Shown in pieces: positions 8,482 through 16,223 of a stretch of 64,000 nt of DNA (position 1 is the stretch's first letter; each line of letters opens with the position of its first letter). The position numbers were made by a program, and so were the translations under genes. The notes beneath the pieces were generated by a model. It did no database searches. It had not been told where the DNA came from and was given only the letters and a program-made list of their open reading frames with translations. The stretch is from Myxococcus stipitatus DSM 14675 (GTDB taxonomy: Bacteria > Myxococcota > Myxococcia > Myxococcales > Myxococcaceae): positions 2,914,001-2,978,000 of the forward strand of contig NC_020126.1 in the NCBI RefSeq assembly GCF_000331735.1, written 5' to 3'.

Positions 8482-9243
8482 ATGAGCGTGCGCATCGAGA
8501 AGCGGGGCCCCGTCACCACCGTCATCCTCCAGCGGCCCGAGGTGCGCAACGCGGTGGATGGCGTCACCGCCCAGGCCCTGGCCGACGCGTTCCGCGCCTT
8601 CGACGCCGACACCGAGGCTCGCGTGGGGGTGCTGTATGGAGATGGTGGGACGTTCTGCGCGGGCGCGGACCTGAAGGCCGTGTCCGAGCGCCGATTGCCT
8701 CGGCTCGAGGTGGACGGGGACGGGCCCATGGGGCCCTCGCGCATGGTGTTGAGCAAGCCCGTCATCGCGGCCATCAGCGGCCATGCGGTGGCGGGAGGGC
8801 TGGAGCTGGCGCTGTGGTGTGACCTGCGCGTGGTGGAGGAGGACGCGGTGCTGGGCGTCTTCTGTCGGCGCTGGGGCGTGCCGCTCATCGATGGGGGCAC
8901 GGTGCGGCTGCCCCGGCTCATCGGCCTGTCCCGGGCCCTGGACCTCATCCTCACGGGGCGTCCGGTGCGGGCCCCGGAGGCGCTGGCCATGGGGCTGGCC
9001 AACCGGGTGGTTCCTATCGGACAGGCGCGCGAGGCCGCGGAGGCGCTCGCCCTGGAAGTGGCCGCGTTTCCGCAGGCTTGCATGAACGCGGACCGGGCTT
9101 CGGCCTATGCGCAGGTGGGGCAGGGGCTGGAGCAGGCGCTGCGCCAGGAGTTCCTCTGCGGGGTGAAAGTGTTGGAGAGCGAATCCATGGCCGGCGCCAC
9201 CCGCTTCGCGAAGGGGGCCGGACGACACGGGACGTTCGAGTAG
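8482..9243 (+). CDS. Enoyl-CoA hydratase/isomerase (crotonase) family protein
   Basis: Crotonase-fold enzyme acting on acyl-CoA thioesters; 253 residues is the usual length. The N-terminal strand IEKRGPVTTVILQRPEVRNA, the oxyanion-hole segment GDGGTFCAGADLKAV and the second oxyanion segment ISGHAVAGGLELALWCDLRV are all clear. The two glutamates used by true hydratases seem absent: the PEI-type position reads FCRRWGVP and the second reads ALDLILTG, so the reaction may not be hydration. ATG at 8482 begins the family-typical N-terminus; the frame extends upstream without recognisable domain. It is divergent from the methyltransferase and 48 bases before the PLP enzyme. Confidence 0.87.
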   Translation: MSVRIEKRGPVTTVILQRPEVRNAVDGVTAQALADAFRAFDADTEARVGVLYGDGGTFCAGADLKAVSERRLPRLEVDGDGPMGPSRMVLSKPVIAAISGHAVAGGLELALWCDLRVVEEDAVLGVFCRRWGVPLIDGGTVRLPRLIGLSRALDLILTGRPVRAPEALAMGLANRVVPIGQAREAAEALALEVAAFPQACMNADRASAYAQVGQGLEQALRQEFLCGVKVLESESMAGATRFAKGAGRHGTFE

Positions 9244-9291
9244 CGCCGTCGAGGTAATGCGCGGCAAAGGGGGCTGTGTTAGTCCCCGCCC

Positions 9292-10437
9292 ATGCGCTTC
9301 GACACCCTCGCGATTCATGCCGGCCAGGAGCCGGATCCAACTACGGGCGCCATCATGACTCCCGTCTACCTGAGTTCCACCTACGTCCAGGATGGGCCAG
9401 GGGAGCACAAAGGCTACGAGTACAGCCGGACGCACAACCCCACGCGCAAGGCGCTCCAGGACTGCCTGGCGGCGCTCGAGGGTGCGAAGCACGGCGCGGC
9501 CTTCGCCTCGGGCCTGGCCGCCACGGACATGTTGATGCACATGCTGGACGCCGGTGACCACGTCGTCGTCTCCGACGACGTGTACGGCGGCACCTTCCGC
9601 ATCTTCGACAAGGTCTTCAAGCGCAGCGGACTGAACTTCTCCTTCGTCGACCTGTCCCAGCCGGGGGCCTTCGAGGCGGCCATCACGCCCAAGACGAAGA
9701 TGGTGTGGGTGGAGTCGCCCACCAACCCGATGCTCAAGCTCATCGACCTGGCGCGCATCGCCGAGGTCGCCAAGAAGCGGGGCATCCTGGCCGTCGCGGA
9801 CAACACCTTCATGACGCCGTACTTCCAGCGCCCGCTGGACCTCGGCTTCGACGTGGTGACGCACTCGACGACGAAGTACCTCAACGGGCACAGCGACGTG
9901 GTGGGCGGCTTCGTCTGCACCAGCCGCGAGGACGTGGCGGAGCGGATGTACTTCCTCCAGAACGCCGTGGGCGGTGTGTCCGGCGCGTTCGACAGCTTCC
10001 TCGTGCTGCGTGGCGTGAAGACGCTCCACGTCCGCATGGACCGGCACGCGCTCAACGCGATGAAGGTGTCCCAGTTCCTCGTCTCGCACCCGAAGGTGAA
10101 GAAGGTCACCTACCCGGGCCTGGAGACGCATCCGCAGCACGCGCTCGCCAAGCAGCAGATGAAGGGCTTCGGCGGCATGCTGACGTTCGACATCCACGGC
10201 GGCCTGGAGGCGGCGCGCCGCTTCCTCAAGACGACGAAGGTGTTCGCGTGCGCCGAGTCGCTCGGCGGCGTCGAGTCCCTCATCGAGCACCCGGCCATCA
10301 TGACCCACGCGTCCGTGCCGAAGGAGACGCGTGAGAAGCTGGGCATCACGGATGGCTTCATCCGCCTGTCCGTGGGCATCGAGGACTCGCAGGACCTCAT
10401 CGACGACCTGTCGCAGGCGCTCGACGTGGTGAAGTAG
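9292..10437 (+). CDS. Cystathionine gamma-lyase / gamma-synthase family PLP enzyme
   Basis: Cys/Met-metabolism PLP enzyme of 381 residues. Visible motifs are MRFDTLAIHAGQEPD, the YSRTHNPTRKALQ active-site segment, and the Schiff-base lysine in HSTTKYLNGHSD. The C-terminal ESLGGVESLIEHPAIMTHAS is shared by gamma-synthases and gamma-lyases, so motifs alone do not choose between making cystathionine and cleaving it to cysteine. A cystathionine beta-synthase gene at 16224-17594 makes a reverse transsulfuration role attractive (inference). The gene ends before a 13-bp inverted repeat. Confidence 0.92.
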   Translation: MRFDTLAIHAGQEPDPTTGAIMTPVYLSSTYVQDGPGEHKGYEYSRTHNPTRKALQDCLAALEGAKHGAAFASGLAATDMLMHMLDAGDHVVVSDDVYGGTFRIFDKVFKRSGLNFSFVDLSQPGAFEAAITPKTKMVWVESPTNPMLKLIDLARIAEVAKKRGILAVADNTFMTPYFQRPLDLGFDVVTHSTTKYLNGHSDVVGGFVCTSREDVAERMYFLQNAVGGVSGAFDSFLVLRGVKTLHVRMDRHALNAMKVSQFLVSHPKVKKVTYPGLETHPQHALAKQQMKGFGGMLTFDIHGGLEAARRFLKTTKVFACAESLGGVESLIEHPAIMTHASVPKETREKLGITDGFIRLSVGIEDSQDLIDDLSQALDVVK

Positions 10438-10462
10438 GCCAGGGTCCTCTTGGGCGGGTTCG

Positions 10463-10503
10463 AGGGCCTTCGTGCTCCCTGCGGGGGATTGCACGAAGGC
10501 CCT
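10463..10503. terminator. 13-bp inverted repeat between convergent genes
   Basis: Arms AGGGCCTTCGTGC and GCACGAAGGCCCT pair perfectly around a 15-base loop. It lies between the ends of the convergent PLP-enzyme and S74-lipoprotein genes and could stop transcription in both directions. No T-tract follows on either strand. Confidence 0.65.
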
Positions 10504-10519
10504 TCGTCCATCGGGAGAC

Positions 10520-11878
10520 CTACGGGCGCGCGTCCTTCGCGAGGACCGCGGCCTCGAGTCGGGACATGGTGCGCTTGAGCTCGGCCATCTCGGACTTGAG
10601 GGCGTCGACCTCGGCGCTCTTCTCGCGCAGCTCCCGGGTGCGGACCTCGAGCGCCTGGATGGCCGCGAGGTTCACGCCGGAGATATCGAGCAGGCCGATG
10701 CTCTTGTTGTCCGTGCCGAGACCGAACGTGGCGCGGAAGTCCTGCGCGACGGGGCCCATGTGGCGCACGTCGGACTGCTCGGCCTTGTAGCGCCAGGTGG
10801 AGATGGGGAGGTTGGCCACCTTGCCGAGCAGGGCCTCGCCGTCGACCTGCCGGAAGTCGTCCTTCTCGTTGCGGTCGGACGTGCAGCGCAGCTCGGAGGT
10901 GTCGGACGGCACGTCACAGCCCAAGGCGAGGTTGGAGCTGGTGCGAAGCCGGATGCCGCCAGAGGCTCGCACGAGGAACTGATTGGGCGCGGTGACGGCG
11001 TGGACGTCGAGGCTCGACTGGTCACCGAAGACGAAGGAGCCAGGGAAGTTGCTGGTCGACACCCGATAGCCCAGCGCGATGCTGGAGTCGCCGGCGGCAC
11101 TGCTGCCGTTGCCCAGGCACACGGAGTTGCGGCCGCTGGCGGTGCAGCGCTCGCCCATGGCGAAGGCTCCCTGCCCGTTGGCGGTGGTCAGGTTGCCACC
11201 GGCCCAGGAGTACAGGCCCACGCTGGCGCTGTCCCATTGGCCCTCCGCATTGCCCGCGCGGAAGGCGGCCTGGCGAGGCCACCACATGAGGCGCACGCCC
11301 GCGCCCGTCATCGGAATCAGTCCTTGGCCCGTCTCGCCGCGCGCCAGGATGCTGCCCGCGGAGTCCACGGTGAGCAGGGGGAACTTGTTCCACTTCACGC
11401 CCGTGCTGGCCGTGTTCTGGAGCCTCAAAAGCGTGGTGGGGGAGGTGGGAGGGGTGGTGGGGATTTCGGCCGCGACGTCGACGAGCAGCTCGGTGTTCGT
11501 CGTCATCCTTCCTTTCGTGGTGCCCTCACCCTTGAGGGAAAAGGAGGCGTCCTGGACGTTGTTGTTGAGGGCGTTCTGGATGTAGCTCCCGCTGTTCGGC
11601 AAGGGCTCGCGCGGGTTGGAGAGGCGCAAGTCATTGTCCGAGACGGGGAACTCCGCCCCGTTTCCGAACCGGAGGTTAAGCACGTTGTTGCTCAGCGCCA
11701 GGCCCGTGCCCACCTGCCACGTGGGACCGGGTGGCCCCGCGGGGCCTCGCTCTCCCTGCGGGCCGGGCGTGCCCTGGGTGCCCTGGAGACCTTGGGACCC
11801 CGTTGCACCGTCATCTCCACTGCAGCCGAGCCCCACGGCCGCGAACCCCAGCGCGACCAGCCACGTCTTGGCACTCAT
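10520..11878 (-). CDS. Lipoprotein with collagen-like stretch, YadA-like head repeats and S74 self-cleaving chaperone domain
   Basis: Signal peptide with lipobox GLGC (Cys19) implies an outer-membrane or surface lipoprotein. Next come about nine Gly-x-y triplets (residues 24-52), a beta-rich stalk, and a YadA/trimeric-autotransporter-like head segment (ASGRNSVCLGNGSSAAGDSS and following SIALGYR). The C-terminus matches the peptidase S74 / tailspike intramolecular chaperone domain, with SDRNEK giving the Ser334/Lys339 dyad and HMGPVAQDFRATFGLG, then a heptad-like helix to the end. Family knowledge: such domains trimerise, fold the preceding beta structure and cut themselves off. Function on the cell surface is unknown. 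ATG at 11878; the 3' end faces the 10463-10503 hairpin. Confidence 0.85.
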   Translation of the reverse strand: MSAKTWLVALGFAAVGLGCSGDDGATGSQGLQGTQGTPGPQGERGPAGPPGPTWQVGTGLALSNNVLNLRFGNGAEFPVSDNDLRLSNPREPLPNSGSYIQNALNNNVQDASFSLKGEGTTKGRMTTNTELLVDVAAEIPTTPPTSPTTLLRLQNTASTGVKWNKFPLLTVDSAGSILARGETGQGLIPMTGAGVRLMWWPRQAAFRAGNAEGQWDSASVGLYSWAGGNLTTANGQGAFAMGERCTASGRNSVCLGNGSSAAGDSSIALGYRVSTSNFPGSFVFGDQSSLDVHAVTAPNQFLVRASGGIRLRTSSNLALGCDVPSDTSELRCTSDRNEKDDFRQVDGEALLGKVANLPISTWRYKAEQSDVRHMGPVAQDFRATFGLGTDNKSIGLLDISGVNLAAIQALEVRTRELREKSAEVDALKSEMAELKRTMSRLEAAVLAKDARP

Positions 11879-12233
11879 TTCGGTTCCTCCTGGAAATAGG
11901 GACCGGAGCTTAGCGCCCTACGCGCCAGGTCTTCCTGGGTGTTGATGCACCCGTGATGTCGCACCCGTTGGCGGCGGTCGGTGAGACGGCTCAACGTGTG
12001 GGTTCCCGCCCTGTATGAGGGCGGGCCCGGCACTGGCGGGCCAGAGGTGTCCGTCCAAGTGCGCCCGCCTGCGGGCAGCGGTCGAGGGTCCCCTCGGGGG
12101 GATGCTCGGCGAGGTGTGGCGTCAACACGCCTCGAGCCGTGGAGTGTCCGCTTGCGGCGGCCTGGTTCCCGGACGTCAGCGGGGAGCCGGGCCGACGCCG
12201 GACACACGCAGGTGTCCGGCGCGCGGCGAGGAA
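11879..12233. other. Intergenic stretch, no gene seen
   Basis: No open frame here has a convincing start or protein-like composition. It contains the 5' region of the S74 lipoprotein (minus strand) and the region downstream of the small Cys-rich gene. A short palindrome (CGAGGG-TC-CCCTCG, near 12083) is present; no clear promoter could be read. Confidence 0.5.
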
Positions 12234-12491
12234 TCACATACAGCGGTTTTCACAGACACCGATGACACAGGTCCAGCACGGCCCCACACAGGTGGGCCGG
12301 CACGCCGCGTTGGAGTATTCGCTGTCGGCGAGCACCATGCTGGGCGGGGTGCTCACCTGCTCACTGCACAGCGCATCCCCGTCCTCCCCGGTGAGCGCGG
12401 CGGGAGCTTCTCCCAACGACAGGGCGGCGAATCCCAGCACGAGCAACATGGACAGCAACATGGACCGCTGGCTCTTGAGCTTCGCGAACAT
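12234..12491 (-). CDS. Small secreted cysteine-rich protein
   Basis: Eighty-five residues from ATG at 12491. The N-terminus (MFAKLKSQRSMLLSMLLVLG) is a good signal peptide with a cut likely after ALSLGEAPA. The mature part of about 55 residues has seven cysteines, six of them in the last 22 residues (pattern C-x3-C-x3-C-x2-C-x4-C-x3-C). No TonB box, lipobox or enzyme motif is seen. The upstream in-frame region adds only low-quality sequence, so the ATG giving the signal peptide is preferred. It may be an exported disulphide-rich peptide or the precursor of a modified peptide; no modification enzyme is encoded next to it. Confidence 0.72.
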   Translation of the reverse strand: MFAKLKSQRSMLLSMLLVLGFAALSLGEAPAALTGEDGDALCSEQVSTPPSMVLADSEYSNAACRPTCVGPCWTCVIGVCENRCM

Positions 12492-12651
12492 GGTGTCTCC
12501 TGGTGATGCATGTCGGGTGTGGCTCGCCCATCTTGTCATGGGTGGAATGAAACGAGAAAGACGCGGAAGTGTGGTCACCTGTCGTGGCGGAGATTTCAAT
12601 CCGTTGCCTCGCTCCCGGGGGCGGCCTATGGAGTGCGGGGAGAGGAGTTTC

Positions 12652-13110
12652 ATGCGCTACTTCGAAGACTTCCAGCCCGGTGAGACGAGCGAGGCCGGGC
12701 CCTACGTCATCTCGCGCGAGGAGATCATCGCCTTCGCGAAGCAGTTCGACCCGCAGCCCTTCCACCTGAGTGACGAAGGGGGGCGCGAGGGCATCTTCGG
12801 CGGCATCATCGCGAGCGGATGGCACACCGCGTCCATCTGCCACAAGCTCGTGGTGGAGCACCTGCTGAAGGGCTCCGCGAGCCTGGGCTCTCCAGGGCTG
12901 GACGAGCTGCGGTGGCTGCGTCCGGTGCGGCCTGGGGACGCGCTGACCGCGCGGTTCGAGGTCGTCTCGACGACGCCCTCGCGAAGCAAGGCGGACCGAG
13001 GCGCCATCAAGTTCCGCTTCGAGGTCCGCAATCAGTCTGGCGAAGTGGTGATGACGGAAATCGCCAACGCGCTCTTCTCCCGGCGCCCCGAGGGCACGGA
13101 GGCGAAGTAG
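12652..13110 (+). CDS. MaoC-family hot-dog dehydratase
   Basis: Single hot-dog-fold protein of 152 residues, related to (R)-specific enoyl-CoA hydratases. The catalytic segment AFAKQFDPQPFHLSDEGG contains the Asp and His of the MaoC hydratase motif, and GGIIASGWHTASI forms the central helix. ATG at 12652 has GAGAGGAG just upstream. It sits divergently from the small Cys-rich gene and converges on the PEP-mutase-family gene. Substrate not predictable. Confidence 0.9.
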   Translation: MRYFEDFQPGETSEAGPYVISREEIIAFAKQFDPQPFHLSDEGGREGIFGGIIASGWHTASICHKLVVEHLLKGSASLGSPGLDELRWLRPVRPGDALTARFEVVSTTPSRSKADRGAIKFRFEVRNQSGEVVMTEIANALFSRRPEGTEAK

Positions 13111-13116
13111 CGCGGC

Positions 13117-13146
13117 GGGCGGCTCGCGGAAGACGCGGAGCCGCCC
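13117..13146. terminator. 9-bp inverted repeat between convergent genes
   Basis: GGGCGGCTC and GAGCCGCCC pair perfectly around a 12-base loop, in the 56-base gap between the MaoC gene and the minus-strand PEP-mutase-family gene. No T-tract; a two-way terminator is likely from position. Confidence 0.6.
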
Positions 13147-13166
13147 AGGTCCGTCGGTGACGCAGC

Positions 13167-13982
13167 CTAGCCGCGGGTCAGCAGGGCGTTGAGGGCGGGG
13201 TAGGTGATGCCCGCTTCCGGCGGCGACACGGCGCCGCCATTGCGCAGGAACTCCGTGGTGAGCGCCGCCACGCGTCCCAGGGTGGCCGTGGCGATGTTCG
13301 CGCCCGAGCTGAGGCGGCGCGCTCCCAGCGCCTCCAGCTCCGAGGCATGCGCCATGCCCACCATCGCCATGACGTTCAGGGGCAGGCCCGCCTCGGAGGC
13401 GATGGCCTTGATGTCCGCGGGCGCCTTCACGCCGGGGACGAAGAGGCCATCCGCGCCCGCGTCGCGCAGGCGACGGGCGCGGGCCAGCGTCTCCTCGACG
13501 CGGCGCTCCGCCGGGCCGACTCCCCGCAGGAACACATCCGTGCGCGCGTTCACGAACAGGTCCGTGCCCTTGCGCGCCGCGGCGAGCTTCACGGCTTCAA
13601 TCTTCGCGCACAGCAGGTCCACCGTCCCCGAGCCGTCCTCCAGGTTGATGCCGACGGCCCCCGCGTCCAACACCCCCGCGGCCAGCTCTCCCACCGCATG
13701 CGGCTCGCTCGAGTAGCCCCCCTCCATGTCCACCGTCAGCGGCACTTTCACCACCCGTGCGATGGAGGCCACCGCGTCCAGGAGCCGGCTCACCGGGAGC
13801 AGGTCTCCATCCGGGTAGCCCTGGGACCAGGCCAGGCCCGCGCTCGTCGTGGCGATGGCCTTGGCCCCCAGGCTCTCCATGACGCGGGCGCTTCCGGCGT
13901 CCCACGCATTGGCCAGCAACAGCAGTCCCGACTGGTGGAGCTGGCGAAACTCACGGAGGGAACTCGGCGGAGCAAGGGGCAT
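13167..13982 (-). CDS. Isocitrate lyase / PEP mutase superfamily protein
   Basis: TIM-barrel enzyme of the ICL/PEPM superfamily, 271 residues. Seen are LLLANAWDAGSARVMESLGA, ATTSAGLAWSQGYPDGD, the metal-binding VDMEGGYSSEP, NLEDGSG and FVNARTDVFLRG. The usual isocitrate lyase KKCGH-type catalytic loop is absent, so the protein belongs with the oxaloacetate-decarboxylase / carboxyphosphonoenolpyruvate-mutase-like branch, whose reactions involve C-C or C-P bond chemistry on 2-oxo acids. Exact substrate is not determined. ATG at 13982 with GAGGA about nine bases upstream. Confidence 0.87.
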   Translation of the reverse strand: MPLAPPSSLREFRQLHQSGLLLLANAWDAGSARVMESLGAKAIATTSAGLAWSQGYPDGDLLPVSRLLDAVASIARVVKVPLTVDMEGGYSSEPHAVGELAAGVLDAGAVGINLEDGSGTVDLLCAKIEAVKLAAARKGTDLFVNARTDVFLRGVGPAERRVEETLARARRLRDAGADGLFVPGVKAPADIKAIASEAGLPLNVMAMVGMAHASELEALGARRLSSGANIATATLGRVAALTTEFLRNGGAVSPPEAGITYPALNALLTRG

Positions 13983-14038
13983 GGAAAGGGTCCTCGAAGG
14001 GGAAGCGTTGGGCCGACTGCATAATGCCGAGGGGGATT

Positions 14039-14575
14039 TCAGGCAGCGGAAGAAGCGCGTGCCTTCGCTTCATGCGCCAGCAGCCAGCGCTTGCGCTCGA
14101 TGCCACCCCCATAGCCGGTGAGCGAGCCATTGGCGCCCACCACGCGATGACACGGGACGACGATGCCCACGGGGTTCGCGCCATTGGCCATCCCCACCGC
14201 GCGCACCGCCGCGGGCCGGCCGATGCGCTGGGCCAGCGCCGAGTACGAGACGGTGTCTCCGCAGGGGATTTCGCGCAGCGCCGCCCACACCTCGCGCTGG
14301 AACGCGGTGCCCGCGGTGCGCGAGGGGAGGGGGTCGATGGCGTCCAGCCTCCCCGCGAAGTACGCCCGCATCATCTCGGTGAGGCCGCCGGGGTTCCGCC
14401 CTGCCTCGAGCACGTAGCCCTTCTCGCCATAGTGCAGCCGCAGCAACTGCCGCATGCGCCCGTCATGCTCCGTCCAGTCCACCGCGCGCAGGTGGCCCTC
14501 GGGGTCCGCGACGACGATGAGCTCGCCGATGGGCGTGTCCGTCTTGTCGATGATGAAGCGAAGCGTCTCAGCCAT
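14039..14575 (-). CDS. ogt: Methylated-DNA--protein-cysteine S-methyltransferase (Ogt)
   Basis: Suicide DNA-repair protein that moves the methyl group from O6-methylguanine or O4-methylthymine to its own cysteine. The 178-residue protein has an N-terminal ribonuclease-like domain and the C-terminal winged helix with TAFQREVWAALREIPCGDTV, the arginine-finger region RAVGMANGANPVGIVVPCHR (the PCHRV cysteine is the acceptor) and GYGGGIERKRWLLAHE. ATG at 14575 overlaps the end of the Ada-AlkA gene by 8 bases, so the two are translated from one message. Confidence 0.95.
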   Translation of the reverse strand: MAETLRFIIDKTDTPIGELIVVADPEGHLRAVDWTEHDGRMRQLLRLHYGEKGYVLEAGRNPGGLTEMMRAYFAGRLDAIDPLPSRTAGTAFQREVWAALREIPCGDTVSYSALAQRIGRPAAVRAVGMANGANPVGIVVPCHRVVGANGSLTGYGGGIERKRWLLAHEAKARASSAA

Positions 14576-16085
14576 GACGTGCCTCCGGAAGTCGTGTGCG
14601 AGGGCCCGGGTCCGAGGCCCACAGGTGCTGCGCGGCATAGGCCCGCCAGGGCCTCCAGGGCTCCGCGCGTTGCAACAGGTCCTCGGGCGAGGGGCGCGCG
14701 CCCTCATCCGTCGCCGCGCTCCGCAGCAGCGCGACATCGCTGGCCGGGAAGGCGTCCGTCTCTCGCAGGGCGCGCAGTGCGATGTACTGCGCGGTCCACT
14801 CACCCACGCCTCGGATGGAGCGCAGCCGGGCGATGCCTTCCTCGACGGTGCCGAACGGATGGAAGAGGAGCGGGTCCGCCAGCGCCGCGTCCGCCAGGGC
14901 CTTCAGCGTGCCCTTGCGCGCGGAGGGCATCCCCAGGGCGGTCAGGTCCGCGCTCGCCACGCGCTCGGGGGAGGGGAAGGTCCGTCCCAGCTCCGGTGGC
15001 AGTCCCTCCGGCATCGGGAGGCCCTCGCCGCACAAGGCCACGAGCCGGCCGGCGAGCTTTCGCGCCGCCTCCACCGTCACCTGCTGGCCCAGAATCGCTC
15101 GCACCGCCAGCTCGAAGCCGTCCCACCCGCCCGGCGCTCTCAGCCCGGGCCGCAGCGCGACGAGGGGCGCGAGGAACGGGTCCTTGGCGAGGTGGGCGCC
15201 AATCACCTCGATGTCCGCGCCCACGTCGAACACCCGCCGCACACGCGCGACGACGGCCGGCAGCGACGCCACCCGCGGGAAGCGAATCGTCACCACCAGG
15301 TTGTTGCGCGCCGGCTCGTGCGACACCTCCACCGTGCCCACGCCACCGTCCTGGGACACCATCCGCCGGTAGCTCGTGCGAGAGACCTGCTCCACGCCGT
15401 CGATGGCGCGCGCGGCGAGGTACTCGAGCATCGAGGCCCAGTCATACGGAGGCCGGTAGCGAAGCCGCAGCGTCACGCCCGCCTCCGCCACCGCGCTGGA
15501 GGACTCCGCGGAGGCCGCGTGCTTGCGGCGGAGCGCGCCAGGCGGGCGTTGGTAGAGCGCCTGGAACGTCTCGTTGAAGCGGCGCACGCTGCCAAACCCC
15601 GAGGCGAGCGCCACCTCCGCGAGCGGCATCCGGGTCTCCTGGATGAGCTGCTTGGCGAACAGCACGCGGCGCGTCTGCGCGACGGCCACGGGGGTGGCGC
15701 CCAGGTGCTGCTTGAAGAGGCGGCGCAGCTGGCGCTCGCCCACGCCCAGCCGCTCGCCCAGGGCCTCGACGCCCGCCTCGCCGCTGTCCAAGGCGCCTTC
15801 CGCGATGAGGGCCAGCGCACGCGACACGGTGTTGGAGGTCCCTCGCCAGGAGGCCAGGTCCGGCGCGGTCTCCGGACGGCAGCGCAGGCAGGGCCGGAAG
15901 CCCGCCTCCTGCGCGGCGGCGGCGGACGCGTGGAAGGTGCAGTTCTCCTGCTTGGGCGTGCGGGCGGGGCAGATGGGGCGGCAGTAGATGCCGGTCGACG
16001 TCACTCCGACGAAGAGCCGGCCGTCGAAGCGGGCATCCCGCGTCTGAAGGGCGCGATAGCAGGCGTCGGAATCGAGCAGGTCCAT
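14568..16085 (-). CDS. alkA: Ada zinc domain - AraC HTH - AlkA glycosylase fusion
   Basis: Three repair modules in 505 residues. Residues 1-75 match the Ada N-terminal domain with zinc/acceptor cysteines C35, C39, C66 and C69 (motif YCRPICPARTPKQENC), which can accept methyl from DNA phosphotriesters. Residues 85-180 form an AraC-type HTH (LGERLGVGERQLRRLFKQHL). The rest is AlkA: an N-terminal beta domain, then the HhH-GPD core with GVGEWTAQYIALRAL and FPASDVALL, where the Asp should be the catalytic residue for removing alkylated purines. Methylation of the Ada part probably turns on this operon (inference from E. coli Ada). Ogt follows with overlapping ends. Confidence 0.93.
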   Translation of the reverse strand: MDLLDSDACYRALQTRDARFDGRLFVGVTSTGIYCRPICPARTPKQENCTFHASAAAAQEAGFRPCLRCRPETAPDLASWRGTSNTVSRALALIAEGALDSGEAGVEALGERLGVGERQLRRLFKQHLGATPVAVAQTRRVLFAKQLIQETRMPLAEVALASGFGSVRRFNETFQALYQRPPGALRRKHAASAESSSAVAEAGVTLRLRYRPPYDWASMLEYLAARAIDGVEQVSRTSYRRMVSQDGGVGTVEVSHEPARNNLVVTIRFPRVASLPAVVARVRRVFDVGADIEVIGAHLAKDPFLAPLVALRPGLRAPGGWDGFELAVRAILGQQVTVEAARKLAGRLVALCGEGLPMPEGLPPELGRTFPSPERVASADLTALGMPSARKGTLKALADAALADPLLFHPFGTVEEGIARLRSIRGVGEWTAQYIALRALRETDAFPASDVALLRSAATDEGARPSPEDLLQRAEPWRPWRAYAAQHLWASDPGPRTRLPEARHG

Positions 16086-16157
16086 GCCGGAACAGTGTCA
16101 CCCACGCGCTGCCCGCGCTCGCGGTTTTCGGACATGAATGGCGCGGCCCCCCGCAAG

Positions 16158-16196
16158 CGTGAAGGGCCCCCCACCCGAGGTGAGAGGCCCTTCGCG
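16158..16196 (-). terminator. Hairpin downstream of cystathionine beta-synthase
   Basis: Arms CGTGAAGGGCC (16158-16168) and GGCCCTTCGCG (16186-16196) give 11 pairs with one G-U, about 28 bases after the stop of the minus-strand cbs gene. No T-tract follows. It also lies upstream of the ada-alkA start. Confidence 0.55.
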
Positions 16197-16223
16197 TGAA
16201 TCAACGGACGGACGGGGCGACGG

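Noticed and set aside
8295-9083. N-terminal extension of the RlmK-like methyltransferase by 263 codons.
   Set aside because: The extra part is antisense to the crotonase coding region, is low-complexity Ser/Arg, and the family N-terminus begins near 8246-8294.
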